60,000 bases of DNA from Symsagittifera roscoffensis (GCF_963678635.1 NC_087068.1:51438563-51498562), one strand, 5' to 3'. Numbered from the stretch's first letter, positions 24,039 through 36,185 are shown. Numbers and translations: made by a program. Notes: generated by a model from the letters alone, not told the origin.

Positions 24039-26671
24039 ATGATGTTGGAGTTTCACAAACTTGCCCTAATGGTCGGGTTTGCTTGCTGGGCGGTGACGAA
24101 TGCAGCGGGAATACAGGAAGGAAAGTGCAGGTATGTCCGGCCGGTTCAGATTAACCTGCAGCTCCTCGAAGGACCCTGGTACGCAGTCCGCAGGGCCATC
24201 GCGGAACCCTTCAGGGAGCAGAATTCAGACTGCGAGTTCCAAAAACTCTACTTTGCTAAGAACCAATACGGTAAGTATATGTTTACGATCAGCAGCAAAA
24301 ATTGTAACATGAGACAGAATTAATTAAAGAAGTAATTTCATTAAATTTTTGCATGCAAATATGAATTTTTAGCAGACTTTGAGACAAAATTTCTGTCTAG
24401 CTTTTTAGGTTAAATTCTTTAATGCTAAGTTCTTTTAAAAAGGCCCGTTTGCTCTTTTTAATTAGTTTTGCCTCTTTCTTTTTAGCAATTTTCTTTATGT
24501 TTGAAGTCGTTCCATATGCACGAGAAAGCAAGCGTAGTTTTATTAGGCAACAAAGATGTAAATTGGAAGCAACATTGCTTTTGGTAGAAAGAAACTAGTA
24601 AGTAACCCATGGCATCTCGACATGGGTGGATCTATTTTTATGGCTGAGGTTAGAATGGGGTGTGACAGGGGGGGTGGGTGTTGAGTTTGGTATCATTTTT
24701 GGACTTTTTAAATTTGGATCAAATTGATTTCTTGAGCTCTCCGAAAACGAAAACATCAAGGCAGCTCGAAAATTTTACCTTCTTCTGCCAGCGCCAATTG
24801 TTGGACAGGAGGTAATTGTTCCGACTTTCGATACGAAAGTAACGGAATATTTGTGCTCGGGGTGGGTTTTTTTTTTCTTCAGACAAATTTCGACTTTTTA
24901 ACTAGCCATTTTTGACGGATTTTTTTTATATCATTCAAAAGGTATTGTTGTCCTGAGCTCAAATTTGAAAAGATATTTCACCTGTGATTATTTTTCGTAA
25001 AGTTATGGGGGTTTAAAGATTGCCATTTTGACAATTTGGGACAATTAACGCGCGATATATATCGCGCTATTAACGCGTAAGCGGAGAGTTAACCGTCTTA
25101 AAATCGTTCCAAATTGGTTGAAAGAAGCTTATTTGCCATAATTGATTTGTTAAAAGGAGCTAAATCTATCTTTTTGTACTTTAAATGGCGTGTGGGGGGA
25201 TGATTTTCATAAAAAATTTCAAATTAAAAATTTTATTTTTTATTTTATTACATTTAATTTTTTAATGTTATTACTGCTCCATAAAACCTTAAAAGGCAGT
25301 CGGAACATTCAGGGCTTCGCCCTGATACGAGCAGTCTTGTTTCGGTTTAAGAACTGCTAAAAATGCCGTTTTGGCGCGCTTTTAAGGCTTTTGCCAAAAT
25401 TAGCTCGAAGTGCGCTGCGCCTAGAGTAGTTTTTTTGCTGCCAAGGTTCTTCTGGAAAAAGTATAGTATCAGTCCAGCGAAAAAAGATGCCACAAAAAAA
25501 GCTTATGACTTATTCCGCCCTCACCTTTAATTAATTAAAGATAACCTCCCTTGATCGACTAGGGTTCCTCTATCAACATAATCCTCTCTATAACGATTTA
25601 TAAGCGTGAAGGATGCTAAAATGAGATCCATTTCTTGAACGCTTTTAAAAACTCAATTTTCAAACACCTCCGTGTTTGTTCAACCAGATGTAAGCCATTT
25701 TATCCACGCGGGAAGAGATCGAAATACTAGCTGTTAGAAGTAAAGATTTACAAAATATTTTTCTGCGCTGGGTTTTTCTGCCTTTCACCCTCTAGCAACA
25801 AGTACGCGTCATGCTGGGCATCGAACCATCGACCTTTCGATCGAGCGAGAAGCTGAGACTTAACCACCTCGCTACCACTTCAACTAAAAGTTACGAACAG
25901 TTTGCACATATTGCTCCATAAACCAGCGAAGTGAACAATCACCCCAAAACGTGAAGGAAAAAAAGAAATCAATAAAATTAAATGCAAAATGGAATGAAAA
26001 TAAATACGTTCAGCCAACTGAATAATTGCCTTCCCAAATAGATTTAAGGAGGGCGAGTGGGGGAGAGATTGTTAGGGGGAAGGGGATTGTTAGAGGTATT
26101 TTCAACTGGGTCGATTTTGTTTGCAGGCACCCATTTGAGGTTCAATCGAACAAATTGTGAAAACTCTCAATGCGAATGGACGCTAATCTACGCGTACAAA
26201 ATGCCACGAGCTAGAGGATCTACGGCCGCTTTTGACATAGATTTCGTCGGCCACGGACCCACCTCCAAAACCCCCACTTTCTTCATTCTTCACCTGGACG
26301 ACTGGTTTGCAGTCATGTATTACTGTCTGAAGTTTGGCAACCTCAAAATGGAAATGGCCTGGATCCTGTCACGTGAACGTTTTCCGAACCCGTATGATGT
26401 CGACAAGGTTGAACGAAAAATATTTCCATTCGGAATCGATGTCGAAATGGTCAATATCAGCCAGGATAAATGTCCGAAACACGTGATTGATTACAAAGAC
26501 GAATTCAGACGAAGGTTGATCACCTTAACTGCTGACGTGAACAGAGTGGGATCGAGCAGTGAACAAGAATTTGCAGATTTGAAATATGCAAAGTTCTTGA
26601 AGTGCATGAAAAAAGCAGTGGTCTATCAGGAAATTCAGAAGTGTATACAGTTGAGCTATAAAGAAGACTAA
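24039..26671 (+). CDS. Lipocalin (apolipoprotein D-like), two coding exons
   Basis: Exons 24025..24270 (coding from 24039) and 26127..26671 are joined in phase 1, giving 258 residues. The acceptor at 24023-24024 implies an upstream non-coding exon. Residues 1-24 form a signal peptide. Mature sequence starts near IQEGKC, with C30, and the lipocalin G-x-W signature is G45-P46-W47-Y48. The strand-H region with R/K-x-P-like sequence is WILSRERFP (156-164). Cysteines at 30, 65, 88, 93, 144 and 193 allow lipocalin disulfides, with C193 in the usual position after the barrel. Lipocalins are secreted carriers of small hydrophobic ligands. About 60 extra residues follow C193 (lysine/glutamate-rich, probably helical, three more cysteine or cysteine-like positions), longer than the roughly 190 residues usual for the family. 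AATAAA follows at 26809. The 1.86-kb intron holds repeats and a tRNA-like SINE fragment. A tandem ATG at 24042 could also serve as start. Confidence 0.9.
25300..25342 (+). repeat. Hairpin repeat, class B copy (intact)
   Basis: The sequence runs cggaacatt, stem cagggc, loop ttc, stem gccctg, then atacgagcagtcttgttt. The left flank is identical to class A copies, but the stem is different and still perfectly paired. It lies in the lipocalin intron. Confidence 0.75.
25803..25886 (-). repeat. tRNA-derived SINE fragment
   Basis: On the minus strand an A-box-like tagcgaggtgg and a B-box-like ggttcgatgcc are separated by a normal tRNA distance, with 'gtggttaag' typical of a D arm. The ends do not pair into an acceptor stem, so this is a tRNA-derived repeat or pseudo-tRNA and not a working tRNA. 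It lies in the lipocalin intron. Confidence 0.65.
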
Positions 26672-26808
26672 AGGACGCTTCTTAGAGCAAAATTGACAAA
26701 CTAGAAAAAATTCATCAAACACGACTAACTTAGTATCAAATCACTCCAATTCCATGAGCTAGTTGAAAAATTGCGCTGTACTTTTAAGATCATTTAAGCA
26801 GCCCCATA

Positions 26809-26814
26809 AATAAA
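26809..26814 (+). other. Polyadenylation signal of the lipocalin gene
   Basis: AATAAA lies 138 bases after the lipocalin stop codon, the first such hexamer downstream in a sensible position. Confidence 0.6.
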
Positions 26815-27128
26815 TTTTAAGTTAATAACAATTGTTTTGCCAAATATGCATAAAAACTTATAAATTCGTTTTTTCATGCCACATAAATTGTCGGATTTTT
26901 TTGAACTTCCGATTGGCAATGAATTCTTGTTTCGCGAAAGAAAACCGAGTTTTCTCTCGTCAGTTATATGTGCGCTTATTTACTGTAGTTTGCCAGTCAG
27001 TCTTTTAGAAGGCTCCGAAGTTTAATAATTTTTTGGAGGTTTCGGAATTATAATCACTTTTTGGGCAGGAAACACAACACAATTTTCATCAGCCTGGTCA
27101 TTTTCAATAATCAAAATACCATTCAAGC

Positions 27129-27300
27129 ACCAGCGGATTTGGGGGGGGGACCTTCTCACTCAGGGATTCAACCCCCTGCCGACCCATAGGGTCACCCTTT
27201 TGTATATATTTGAGAGATTCATTTTTTGGCAGATTGACCCTAAATTTTTTAATTTTGAGGGGGGAGCGCGCGCCGAGAAAAACGCGAATTTTTGGTCAAC
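27129..27300. repeat. Dispersed repeat family C, copy 4
   Basis: 'agcggatttgggg', 'ccccctgccgacccataggg', 'tcacccttttgta' and a later g/c-rich 'gcgcgcgcc' segment match 7808-8010 and 13063-13330. The 87-residue open frame across it is repeat-derived. Confidence 0.6.
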
Positions 27301-30300
27301 GTTGTCCAAAATGCCTAAAAGCGCCTTTTTTGCCTGTTTTTATTTCAAAAAATAGCCTGCGGCGCAGAAAATGTGATCAAAATGGGGAATTTATATGTAT
27401 TGGGAGAGCTCCGAAAATCAAATCGGTCGACATAAAAACAAAAAAATCGACAAAATTTTTCGAAACTCTTTGAAAATCCGCTCGTCCTCGAAAAAATCTC
27501 ATTTTTGATCCATTGCACCTCCTGCGCTCTTTGTAATTTTATTCACGAGATATATTCATTGAGTCCGATAATTCAAAAAATTATCGACATGTCTTGTTTT
27601 GGCTTTCCAGACTTATATTGACAGGTTTTTAGTCGTTAGTGTGTGACAACGCAAGCTAAAACTAAATGCCAAGAGCGTTAAAAAATGCTTTTTCTAAAAT
27701 CCTGCCCAAAATGTTCTTACTAAAGTTTGATGACTGCTGAAACTAAATTATTAAATGATGGACCAAACATAAGCTGGACTCGTGGCAAAGTCGTGACAAA
27801 GTCTTGATCTCTAGCAACACTTCGCCAACAAAACCCTGTAAGCTAGCAGACTGAAATGACAAAGAAGCTAAAAACTTACAACTCTACAAAAATTTGACTT
27901 ATTAAATCAAAAGATTTTCGATTTGAAAGAAAGACAAGAATCGAGAAACCCAATTCCCAATAAAAAGACAGCGTTCAGAAAAGTTAAGAAACAACTAGCC
28001 TTTAATACTAGGTTAGACGCCGGTTAAGCCAAAAATAAGGTGAGGCTAGAACTTTACACGATCTCAATCACTTTGCTTCTTTGAGAGCTAGCACTAAAAA
28101 AACATATCAAAACATTTTTTTGAGCGGCAACTAAGCCAGGAAAGCTTGAGTAGACGCCAATTGAGTCAAAAATCAGGCTGAAACAAAAATTTTCACCTAA
28201 AAAATTAGGAAAATCAAAAATTATACGCATCCACTCTAGGTGAACAGAAATATAAAAACTTAATAGTTTTCCTTTCAAACAAAGCAATATTCAAGGGTTG
28301 GGTTGATATACTTCAGAATACAGTTCGAAACCATTTCAGACCAACGACAGAAAGATAAGCAGGAAATTATTATTCTGAGGTGAAATGGTAATAATGTGAT
28401 ACCAAACATAAAGTTATAAGACAGCAGACAGGACATAAACATATAAGAAAAAAGTAGAAATTTTATAACTAATTATACCTTCGAAAGTTTTCAAAATTTT
28501 GTCTCGAAATGGTTTCCTTTGAGGAAAAAATGTTCAACATCACAACTACCGGCGTTGAGTAATTATTCATAAACATTTTTTGAGCGACTACTAGGCCGAC
28601 AACACTTAGGTAAAAGCCCGTTGGGCCAAAAACAAAAAATGGTGTACGATGAGCTAAAAATTTTGGTAGTTTATATAATTACGCTTTTCTACCTCCAAAA
28701 AAAAAACCAGCGCAAAAATCAGAAGTTTTTTCTTTTCTTTCAAAATACGCGCAATTAATTCACCATAATTTATGTTGCCGATAAAACAAACCGAGTCAAT
28801 TTAGGCCAAAAAAATAAAAAACCAATTTTATGCAACGTCAGAGTTGGTAATTCAACACAATATCCGAGATGAATAAAAAAAGCTTTCAGTTGATTGTAAA
28901 ATTGCTTAGACAAACGATAAGACAATAAAATTTTTGAAACTGAGTATTTTGAGTTTCAGAGAAAACATGTTCTGAAAGGACAGGATCCTACGCTCTTAGC
29001 CGTCCAAGGTAGAGGAGTTACCTACAGACCAAATGGGCCGCAGAAGCTAAAAAATTGGAAATACTATCAATCAAGCTATCAAATAACTCAAAAGATTCTG
29101 TTAGGCCAGTTGTTAACTTTTTCCGGTTTTAAGCGTAATCAATCACAGTGGATAAACTTGAATTTCTCTAGGAATTAAATAAGTTGATTTTTGATGACAC
29201 TGAAAATCGCTTGAATTTCATGAAAAATCACGCTGAGTCAAGCAAACAGTAGTAGGTAATTTCTCAACAGTGAAAAATTTTACTTGGCAAAAAAACATGT
29301 CCAGGGCATAATTTGTTTAGCCAAGCCATGTGTGATGAAAAAGATGCAGAGCTTTAACCTATAGGAAAACTAAGCCGCCAGAGAAGAGGCCCGAAAAATC
29401 AAAAAAACCATTCTGAAACTAATTTAAAAAAGTTCAACAAAAATTGAAAAAAAACCACGTATAGTTCCTTATACGATATTTCGTAAGAAAACACAACTTC
29501 ATAACCAAATAAATAATTGGACATCTTAGTGGAGTGCTTAAAGTGAAAACCATGAAACCGAAAAATCATCATCTTAAAAAAACTGACTACACACAAAATA
29601 TTTAAAATCTTTTATACAGCTTTTATCAGTAAACACTGGTATCAGAAGCCGGCAGTTAAAACCGATTTTTCTAAAAATTGAGCATACCAGCTGTAGAAAT
29701 GACAGCAGCGCAAAAGTTTCGTATGACTTTCTTAAGCCTGTTGTTGCCTCAAAAAAGTCTATGTTGCATTTTGATAAAGCTTGCTGGTCGCAAAAGTACT
29801 ACTAATGTAAATGTGTTCATTTCGCTGGACCATTTTTAGGAGTAGAAAAAAAATAATCGCGGAGAGTGAGCTTTTTCTGCATGACTTTACACGTTTCACT
29901 GAACGCTGGAAGGATGAAATCTCAATCTCCAAGAAGTGTTGATAAAAAAAGATAGACAAAAAAATTTGCAGGAAATCTAAGATCGTCGAAAAAAGTGAAA
30001 TTATAATTTGTTTTCTTTACTGGTTCTCTATGTCTTTTAGGACTTCTCATTCTTTGAAGCTTGCCCACAATGCTATCCCTTTATCAAAAAAAGTACAAAT
30101 CAAATGCCTCAGAAGCGAAGTTTCAACCAAAATCAGAAGATGGTAAACGAAGCTGTAAACTAGACAAAAAAGGTTTAGAGAAGAAAATAAGGCTTAAAAA
30201 AATCGTTTTGTTTGAAAAACCATTCCCTGATAACAGCTACACTGTTCCACAAATTGAGCTAGCACTGGTTGCGCACAAAAATTGTGCTTCAAGTGAAAAA

Positions 30301-31619
30301 AAATCATAAAAAGATGCGGCTTAAATAAATCGGAAACAATTTGGTTCAACAAAGATAATGATAAGTTTGAGCATGTTCGTACAAACATTACGAGGCCAAA
30401 CTAAGTATTCCGTGAATTTTGAGCGGATTCCGCATCAAGAGCGCTTTCTTTGATTTTCATTTTTTCTTTCGTTTTGTTTGATCGTTCAGACAAAATTATG
30501 CTATGTTTAAAGACTTGTTTCTGGTTTTGCAGAGACCTACACAGAAACGTGCGCCTATACAGTGTACAGTTTTGCCTCGTAAAAAAACGATTTGTCACGA
30601 AACAAATTGTTCCAGTTTTGATTCTATCAGATACAATCAAGTGAAAAAACTTAACAATTTTCAGTTTTTTGATTTTAACCTACACTTTCGGAAGACCGGA
30701 CAATTATTTTAGGACTACTTAAGGCTTTTTACCCAGCAATGATATATTACTTTTTTGAAAATTTCTATTCATGGAAATTACAAAGTTTTGAAACAAGTAT
30801 ATTTAGAGCTCTTTTTAATCGATAAAATTTCTTGTGAAATTTTGCATACATTTCAACTAAAAAGAGGTATTTGTCAAAAAATATACGTGGAATTTTTTTT
30901 TCGCAGCCAATGACTAAATCACTATGCCATTGAAAAATAATTTTGAAGGTTTCATCATTGCTCTTTTCCTGTCTTCTTTTGCACGAGTTTTTTTGCTTAA
31001 CACAACTCCAGGAAGTAAGAGTTGTTTTTGCATAAGTGGCTTCTTCGAGTGAACAAAAAAAATTTGAGCAAAAAATCGGAACAAAAAAGATAGAGCCTTC
31101 TGGGTAAGAAGTAGAGAAGCAGATGATAATAAGAAGGAAAGAAAAAAACAGAAACTTCGAAAATTTGAAGGCAGAAAGAAACAAAATTAAGACACAGAAA
31201 AAATTCACTGACCAGAGTTTTAAGAGAACCTCTGGTTAGACTGCAGCTGTGGATTAACGGGAGAGGTTCACTTGAAATAAACTTGACTTAACAATTGCAT
31301 GGAAAAGTTTGGCCAATCGAAACTCTTGAATTTAACTAAGCTAATGTCAACTGTACTCATTGTTTCACCATGCTTGTACCTTGCTCTACGTTCTATGTTT
31401 TCATCTTTTTTGTAGAATAGAGCGTAAAATTTTGAAGTTTTCATGACGCGGATAGGTTTGAAAATTAGTTGCTTAACGGTGTATGGTAATGAACGAAAAG
31501 TGACCTTGCCGATTCGAGCCAAGGAAAATTTTTAGGCAAAACAGGAAAAAATGCAAAAGGGAAACTCCATCGAATCACCGATCATAAGTTCACAAATTAC
31601 TCCTACCACACCTACTAAA

Positions 31620-32135
31620 TTTCTAAATTAGATCTGAAATAAAGTTTTTCTGATATAAATTTCAGATATGAAAATTTGTGTTCTTTGGTTATTTCAGATC
31701 TGCCAAAAATTTTTTAAGAGTTGTTCTGTTTTTCATTTAATTCTGATCTGAAAACATCAATGATTTTGAACCAACTTTTGTTATTTGAGCTAGCTCTGTA
31801 CTTAATAACTTCTGCGGGTTACTAGCAGGCTAGTAGCAAAATCTCTCATCGGAGACGGCTGAAATGTTTGTTTAGGTTACATGAGATAAACATCAAAAAT
31901 ACAAGATCGAAAACTTTTTAAAACAGATGAAAAAAATCCGAAAAAATTGTAAATATTCGGACCTTTTTTTTCTAAAATTAAATTATTTTAAAAATTTGAA
32001 TATTATGAGAAAAAAACTGCAAATTCAGTGGTTTGCTCGAAATGTCTATAATACAATGTAAGAAAAGGTTTCTCAGATCTAATTTCAGATCTGAAAATTT
32101 TTTTTTCAGATCCAAATTTCTGATCTGAAATTTTA
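31620..32135. repeat. Cluster of cagatctg / ttcagatctgaa palindromes
   Basis: The palindrome tttcagatctgaaa or close variants occur repeatedly near 31630, 31695, 31745, 32075, 32090, 32105 and 32120. In a 66% A+T sequence this density is not expected by chance. The cluster lies just downstream of the minus-strand gene ending at 32258. It may be a degenerate satellite or a set of protein-binding sites. Confidence 0.55.
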
Positions 32136-32257
32136 AAAATCTCATCTACTATTTGAAATAACCAATTTTAGATTTGAAGATCAATTTATATTAAAAATAA
32201 AGAATTTTGGATTTTATACAGAAAAATCACTAGGACTCACAAAATCAAAATCTAAGT

Positions 32258-32933
32258 CTACAGAGGTTGAATGAAGGGCATTTCGCTTTTTTCTGACGAG
32301 ATGTTGAGGATGGGCAGCTGTTTGTTGCTTCCAATAAAATTTTCTCCGGTGCCGTTCAAATCCCATTTGCGTTTCTCTGTACTAAAATTTCTGTTTGTTT
32401 GTTGTCTTCCTCATTTTTTGATTGTTGTCTTTCTCTGTCTGTCTTTGTTTCATCCAAGCATTTCAGATCCTCCTCCTGTTAACTGTATATTTCATCGTCA
32501 CTTTTTTGCGACTGAAATTCTGCCTCTGATTATTTTTATTATCTGACCGTTTGCGAAATATGAGAAATGTAACCACAAAAAACGAGCCACTATAAAACAT
32601 TTTGGAAGAAAATGTTTCTCATAAAAATTGCCTCAAGAAACTCACCATTGTGTCACAAAATTAAACAGCATGACAATTTGCACTGATGCTTGAAGTTGAT
32701 GATGCATTAGACTTCCTTGATGAGTCAAGTTGATTATCCGTGTCGGTAAAGCCCCTGTCAGTCCGTGTTTTGTATCTGATTTTTGAGAAAACTCGGATGC
32801 CATGTAGTTTTTCGGGTCGAAGCAGCAAATATCAACGAGAGTCATGCCTATAACAACTGAGAAATCTGGGTGGGAAAAACTATAAAAACTTACCGGTACA
32901 GGTCTCAGTGCTCGAGTCTGTACCGGTAACCAT
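32258..32933 (-). CDS. 3' part of an unrecognised minus-strand gene (three exons)
   Basis: Exons 32933..32894 (upstream limit uncertain), 32847..32646 and 32381..32258 join in phase with good signals: gtaagt donor at 32893, ttgttatag acceptor at 32848, ggtgagt donor at 32645 and aaattttag acceptor at 32382. The deduced C-terminal part is about 121 residues ending in a TAG at 32258. It has four cysteines near the start (TETCTG, DICCF), one N-linked glycosylation site in each of the last two exons and no membrane segment. The frame stays open to about 32976 upstream of the first Met considered, so further exons are likely. They may begin at the acceptor near 33086, but no continuous frame could be established. 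I do not recognise the family. It could be a relative of the large secreted protein to its left, but no clear similarity is visible. Confidence 0.5.
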
Positions 32934-33085
32934 GAAATTCAAATTGACTCTGTGCAAAGTAATTCTTCATTCATCGAGACACTCAGACCCCTCCTCGCGA
33001 AAGAGGGACAAGGTCGGTTCCTTCTTTTTAATCCTTGACCAGCTTCCAACATTTTTGAAACTGGAGCTCCCAAATCAGCAAACTT

Positions 33086-34055
33086 CTGCTTCGAAGAAAC
33101 GTCACAAAAGGTTTTTGTTTTCTGTTATTTTAAACGCTTGTTCAAAAACGTGTTTTTGTTAAGGACTGGTACGTGTCCCAGTTAAAGAGTCTCAAGACAA
33201 ATAGCGACATGCACTCGCATACCAAAACACGCTAAATAAGCAAGAGTGTTGCCACGAGGATGAATAAAAAAAATTAAACGCTGAAGATAAAAAATGATAA
33301 CTGAGTTTGGATATGAAAAAATGACAGACTAAAGAAAAAGATAGCTGGTTATTGTGCAAGTAGCACAGTTTGATCCCACCACAGTCCTAAAAAGTACAAA
33401 GACGTTTTTTTAACAAATTGTGTTGCTTTTTTCTGCATGTTTTGATAAAAAAAATTGAAGAAAAAATAGAAGCATGTTGTAAAAAAATGGACATATTTGA
33501 GAGTCATCGTAAAAAAAGTCAATTGGAAAACAATTTTTGAAGAAAATTGAAAGAAAACGAAAAAAAAATTATTTTTGAAAAAACTTCAATAATTTGAAAA
33601 TTCAAAAAGTTTTTGCAAAAAAAAAAATGAAAAAAAAAATTATGATTCCCAAAATAGCGCTAAAAACTCCAGCAACTACCTTTACTTGAATGAAACTATG
33701 TTTTCACGGCTGAAATTAAGCATGAATAAGCTATTCTAAGTGTAAACGTGGGGGAATTCACAATATCTCTAGGCCGGTCTTGCTTGCTTTTTCACACCGC
33801 CGCAATATGTTCCCCTTTTGTACTGAGGTCAGCGGGGCAACCGATTCCCAGTACTGTTTACACTCCCAAAAGGGTTGATTTGGTGGTTGGCTGCTCTGTA
33901 CTGTACTATGCTGCTCGTCCCGTGATTCGTGCTCTTCCGACTGTATCTTACCCGTCAATCAATAATCGATCACAACAACAATTCCAATAATAAGAATGAA
34001 GTAAGAAATGATTATAACCAAATACGGAGTAGCCTATAGTTGGCTGAAATATAAA
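33086..34055. other. Spacer with a class A hairpin repeat
   Basis: No exon is supported. A class A hairpin copy lies on the minus strand at 33341-33385. Overlapping open frames on both strands at 33748-33990 sit in a more G/C-rich block next to the retroelement-like sequence, and neither resembles a known protein. Confidence 0.4.
33341..33385 (-). repeat. Hairpin repeat, class A copy
   Basis: On the minus strand this reads gggatcaaactgtgc, loop tactt, gcacaa, then taaccagct. Its flanks are more diverged than in other class A copies. Confidence 0.6.
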
Positions 34056-36185
34056 TTAATCATTCAATCAAAGAAAGGGGTTCGCGATTACTATTATTCA
34101 AACCAACTGCCTCCTGCAGTTCAATTAACACCTCACTACTAACTAACGTTCTCCTCGAGAACTTGTTTCAATATCAATCCTTCAACAACGATTCCGCTAT
34201 CCTCTAGATAGTCTAACTAACATTCACTAACTAATCTACATTCACATTAACAAGTTTTCCAACTCGTTCTCTAACTAACTGAGAACCAACTATTCGATTC
34301 GCTCGCAATAATTCTTCTCTGACGAGAACCAACTACCCTTAATAGTAGTTACCAACTGTTCTGACTCTTAAAAGCTCTCCGGTGCCCTCCAATTCCTTAT
34401 CTTTCTTTATACTTAGTTTTACTTAAGTCACGCCATTCCCTATCAGTCCTGACATCCGCCTAAATCACCCGTCTGCACATGTTTAAGACTATATTCCTCC
34501 CCTGTCACTTCTGCCACGTGCCAACTTCGGTTTCTTTTATCAATCTTTTCACACTTGTTAGATACCCGGTAACCGGTAGCTGTCACAATTTGACCAAGCA
34601 AACAGATGTCATTTGATTCTAATCAGCCAATTCTGAACTCTGTCAACTTCAGCTTTCGAGTTCAACTCAACCTCCAAACCATGCTATGTTTACTCAGTCT
34701 TTTTTCCCAAGGTCTTTATTTTAATTATCCCGTTAACGTTCCGACCTCCCAAGAGTAGGGGGAGACCCTTTTTGTGGGTAGCTAACTAAGTTCAAGCATC
34801 TAAATTTTCTATCTTTAGTCTATTCGAATCCCGACCTTCTAGCTATCAGGGGAACGTAGTTCGTCTGTTAGGGGTCAAATTAAACCAAAAAGTCACCTCC
34901 GGAGAGCCGAGTAAATTTCTTGTCCATTCATACTATTTAGGAAACTTAACTCTTATGCTATGCTTCTATTAGTACCAAATTCCTCTGGGACTACTTTTCT
35001 TTATTCTAGTTTCTATTCTATTAATAACGCATTTGCCAAGCTAAGTTGAACCCAATGTTTACCAAGTCCACTTTGAATCAAACCCTCTACTCCAAGTTGC
35101 AATTTAAAAACTATGTCTCTATCAGCTATTGCTCCAGTTCCCAATATATAACTTTTCCTCCCAATTTTTAGCAAGATGACCCATTCTCATTTCCAGGGGT
35201 TGGGCTGTGAAATACGCCACTTTCTGGTGTTAATCTCGGGGTTTTCTATGGAAGTTTGGGGTCAAAACGCCCAAAAGTCAACTTAAGGTCACCCAGGGGT
35301 CAACCGGGGTCAAACTTCCATATTAGGGTTCAGAATCCCATGGGGGCTCTAACTACCAAGTTTCATCCATATCCCATTAATACTTCACAAAGTATCCCAT
35401 TTCTAAGGTCCATTATCTTTTTTCCCGGGAAAAGGCTACTAACACCGAAAGGAGTCACCGGAGGGGTTTCAATCACTAGGGGTTTTTTCGAGGACGAGTT
35501 GTAGTATCTGGTGCCGCCATAAAATTGATATGCCCTCGCTCATTATTTTGCGTAAATTGCCTACTTCCGGTCTAAGGGGATGTTTTTCCAAGTGCTAATA
35601 GCTTCCGGTCCAACCGCCGGATTTGGCTCAAATTATAATACAAGATGTATCTTGCCACTACCTATCATCACTCCAAATTTCAGCTCCCTGCGTTCATCGG
35701 TGGCCGAGAAACTACTTCCGGAAATTACGGGTGGGTTTGTTTACTTTGGGCATAAAACTGGAAGTGGGGGTCTTAGGGGTCTGGTGTTCTAAACTTAAGC
35801 TTTCTCAACTAGGCCTACAACATGCTAGAAATTGAGTCTATTCCAACCGCTATTTACCGAGTTCTTATAGGGCCATTTACACTTCCGGGGACCGTTATCA
35901 CTTGCCCCCAAGGGTCTGACGGGTCCCGTTTTTTGTATGCCCGGGTCAAATCATCTCTATTATCGCTCCTCTGAATTTAATAACATTAGCTTTCTATATT
36001 CCAATTTGAGGGGGGTTCGATTCTGTCAAATTTTATTTTCTGGAGTAGGAGGGACGATATCTTCGAAGATTGAACTATTTCGAACTTTACATTTGTTTGC
36101 TCTATTACTAAACTTAATGACGAATCAATCTTACGCTCAGGTTACTAGAGCAAGTAATACAATAGAATCACCAATTCTACAGTAA
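34056..36185. mobile_element. Retroelement-like (possibly LTR) sequence, longer copy
   Basis: Base composition changes abruptly to C/T-rich on the plus strand. Blocks are shared in order with 1-715. A central 1.3 kb (about 34.74-36.05 kb) is unique to this copy and has no long open frame. The copy is probably an old LTR-type or non-autonomous element. No protein domain was found inside it, and its relation to the BEL/Pao remnant 4 kb to the right is unproven. Confidence 0.45.

Larger units (their letters stand above)
26672..32257. other. Repeat-rich spacer without a supported gene
   Basis: Family C copy 4 lies at 27129-27300, followed by 'gagctccgaaaatcaaatcg', which recurs near 7381. From 28.0 to 29.1 kb loosely related phrases ('agccaaaaa', 'gacgccggttaagcc', 'gcccgttgggcc') recur, suggesting old tandem or dispersed copies. 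At 31.62-32.13 kb there is a cluster of cagatctg palindromes. Open frames of up to 147 residues on either strand here are of low complexity and have no splice context or recognisable motif. Confidence 0.45.

Noticed and set aside
25803-25886. Functional tRNA gene
   Set aside because: The A and B boxes are present but the acceptor stem does not pair, so only a tRNA-derived repeat is claimed.
30765-31208. 147-residue minus-strand frame with a hydrophobic start
   Set aside because: It is dominated by Phe, Leu, Ile, Lys and Ser, typical of AT-rich chance frames. There are no convincing splice sites, motif or neighbouring exons.
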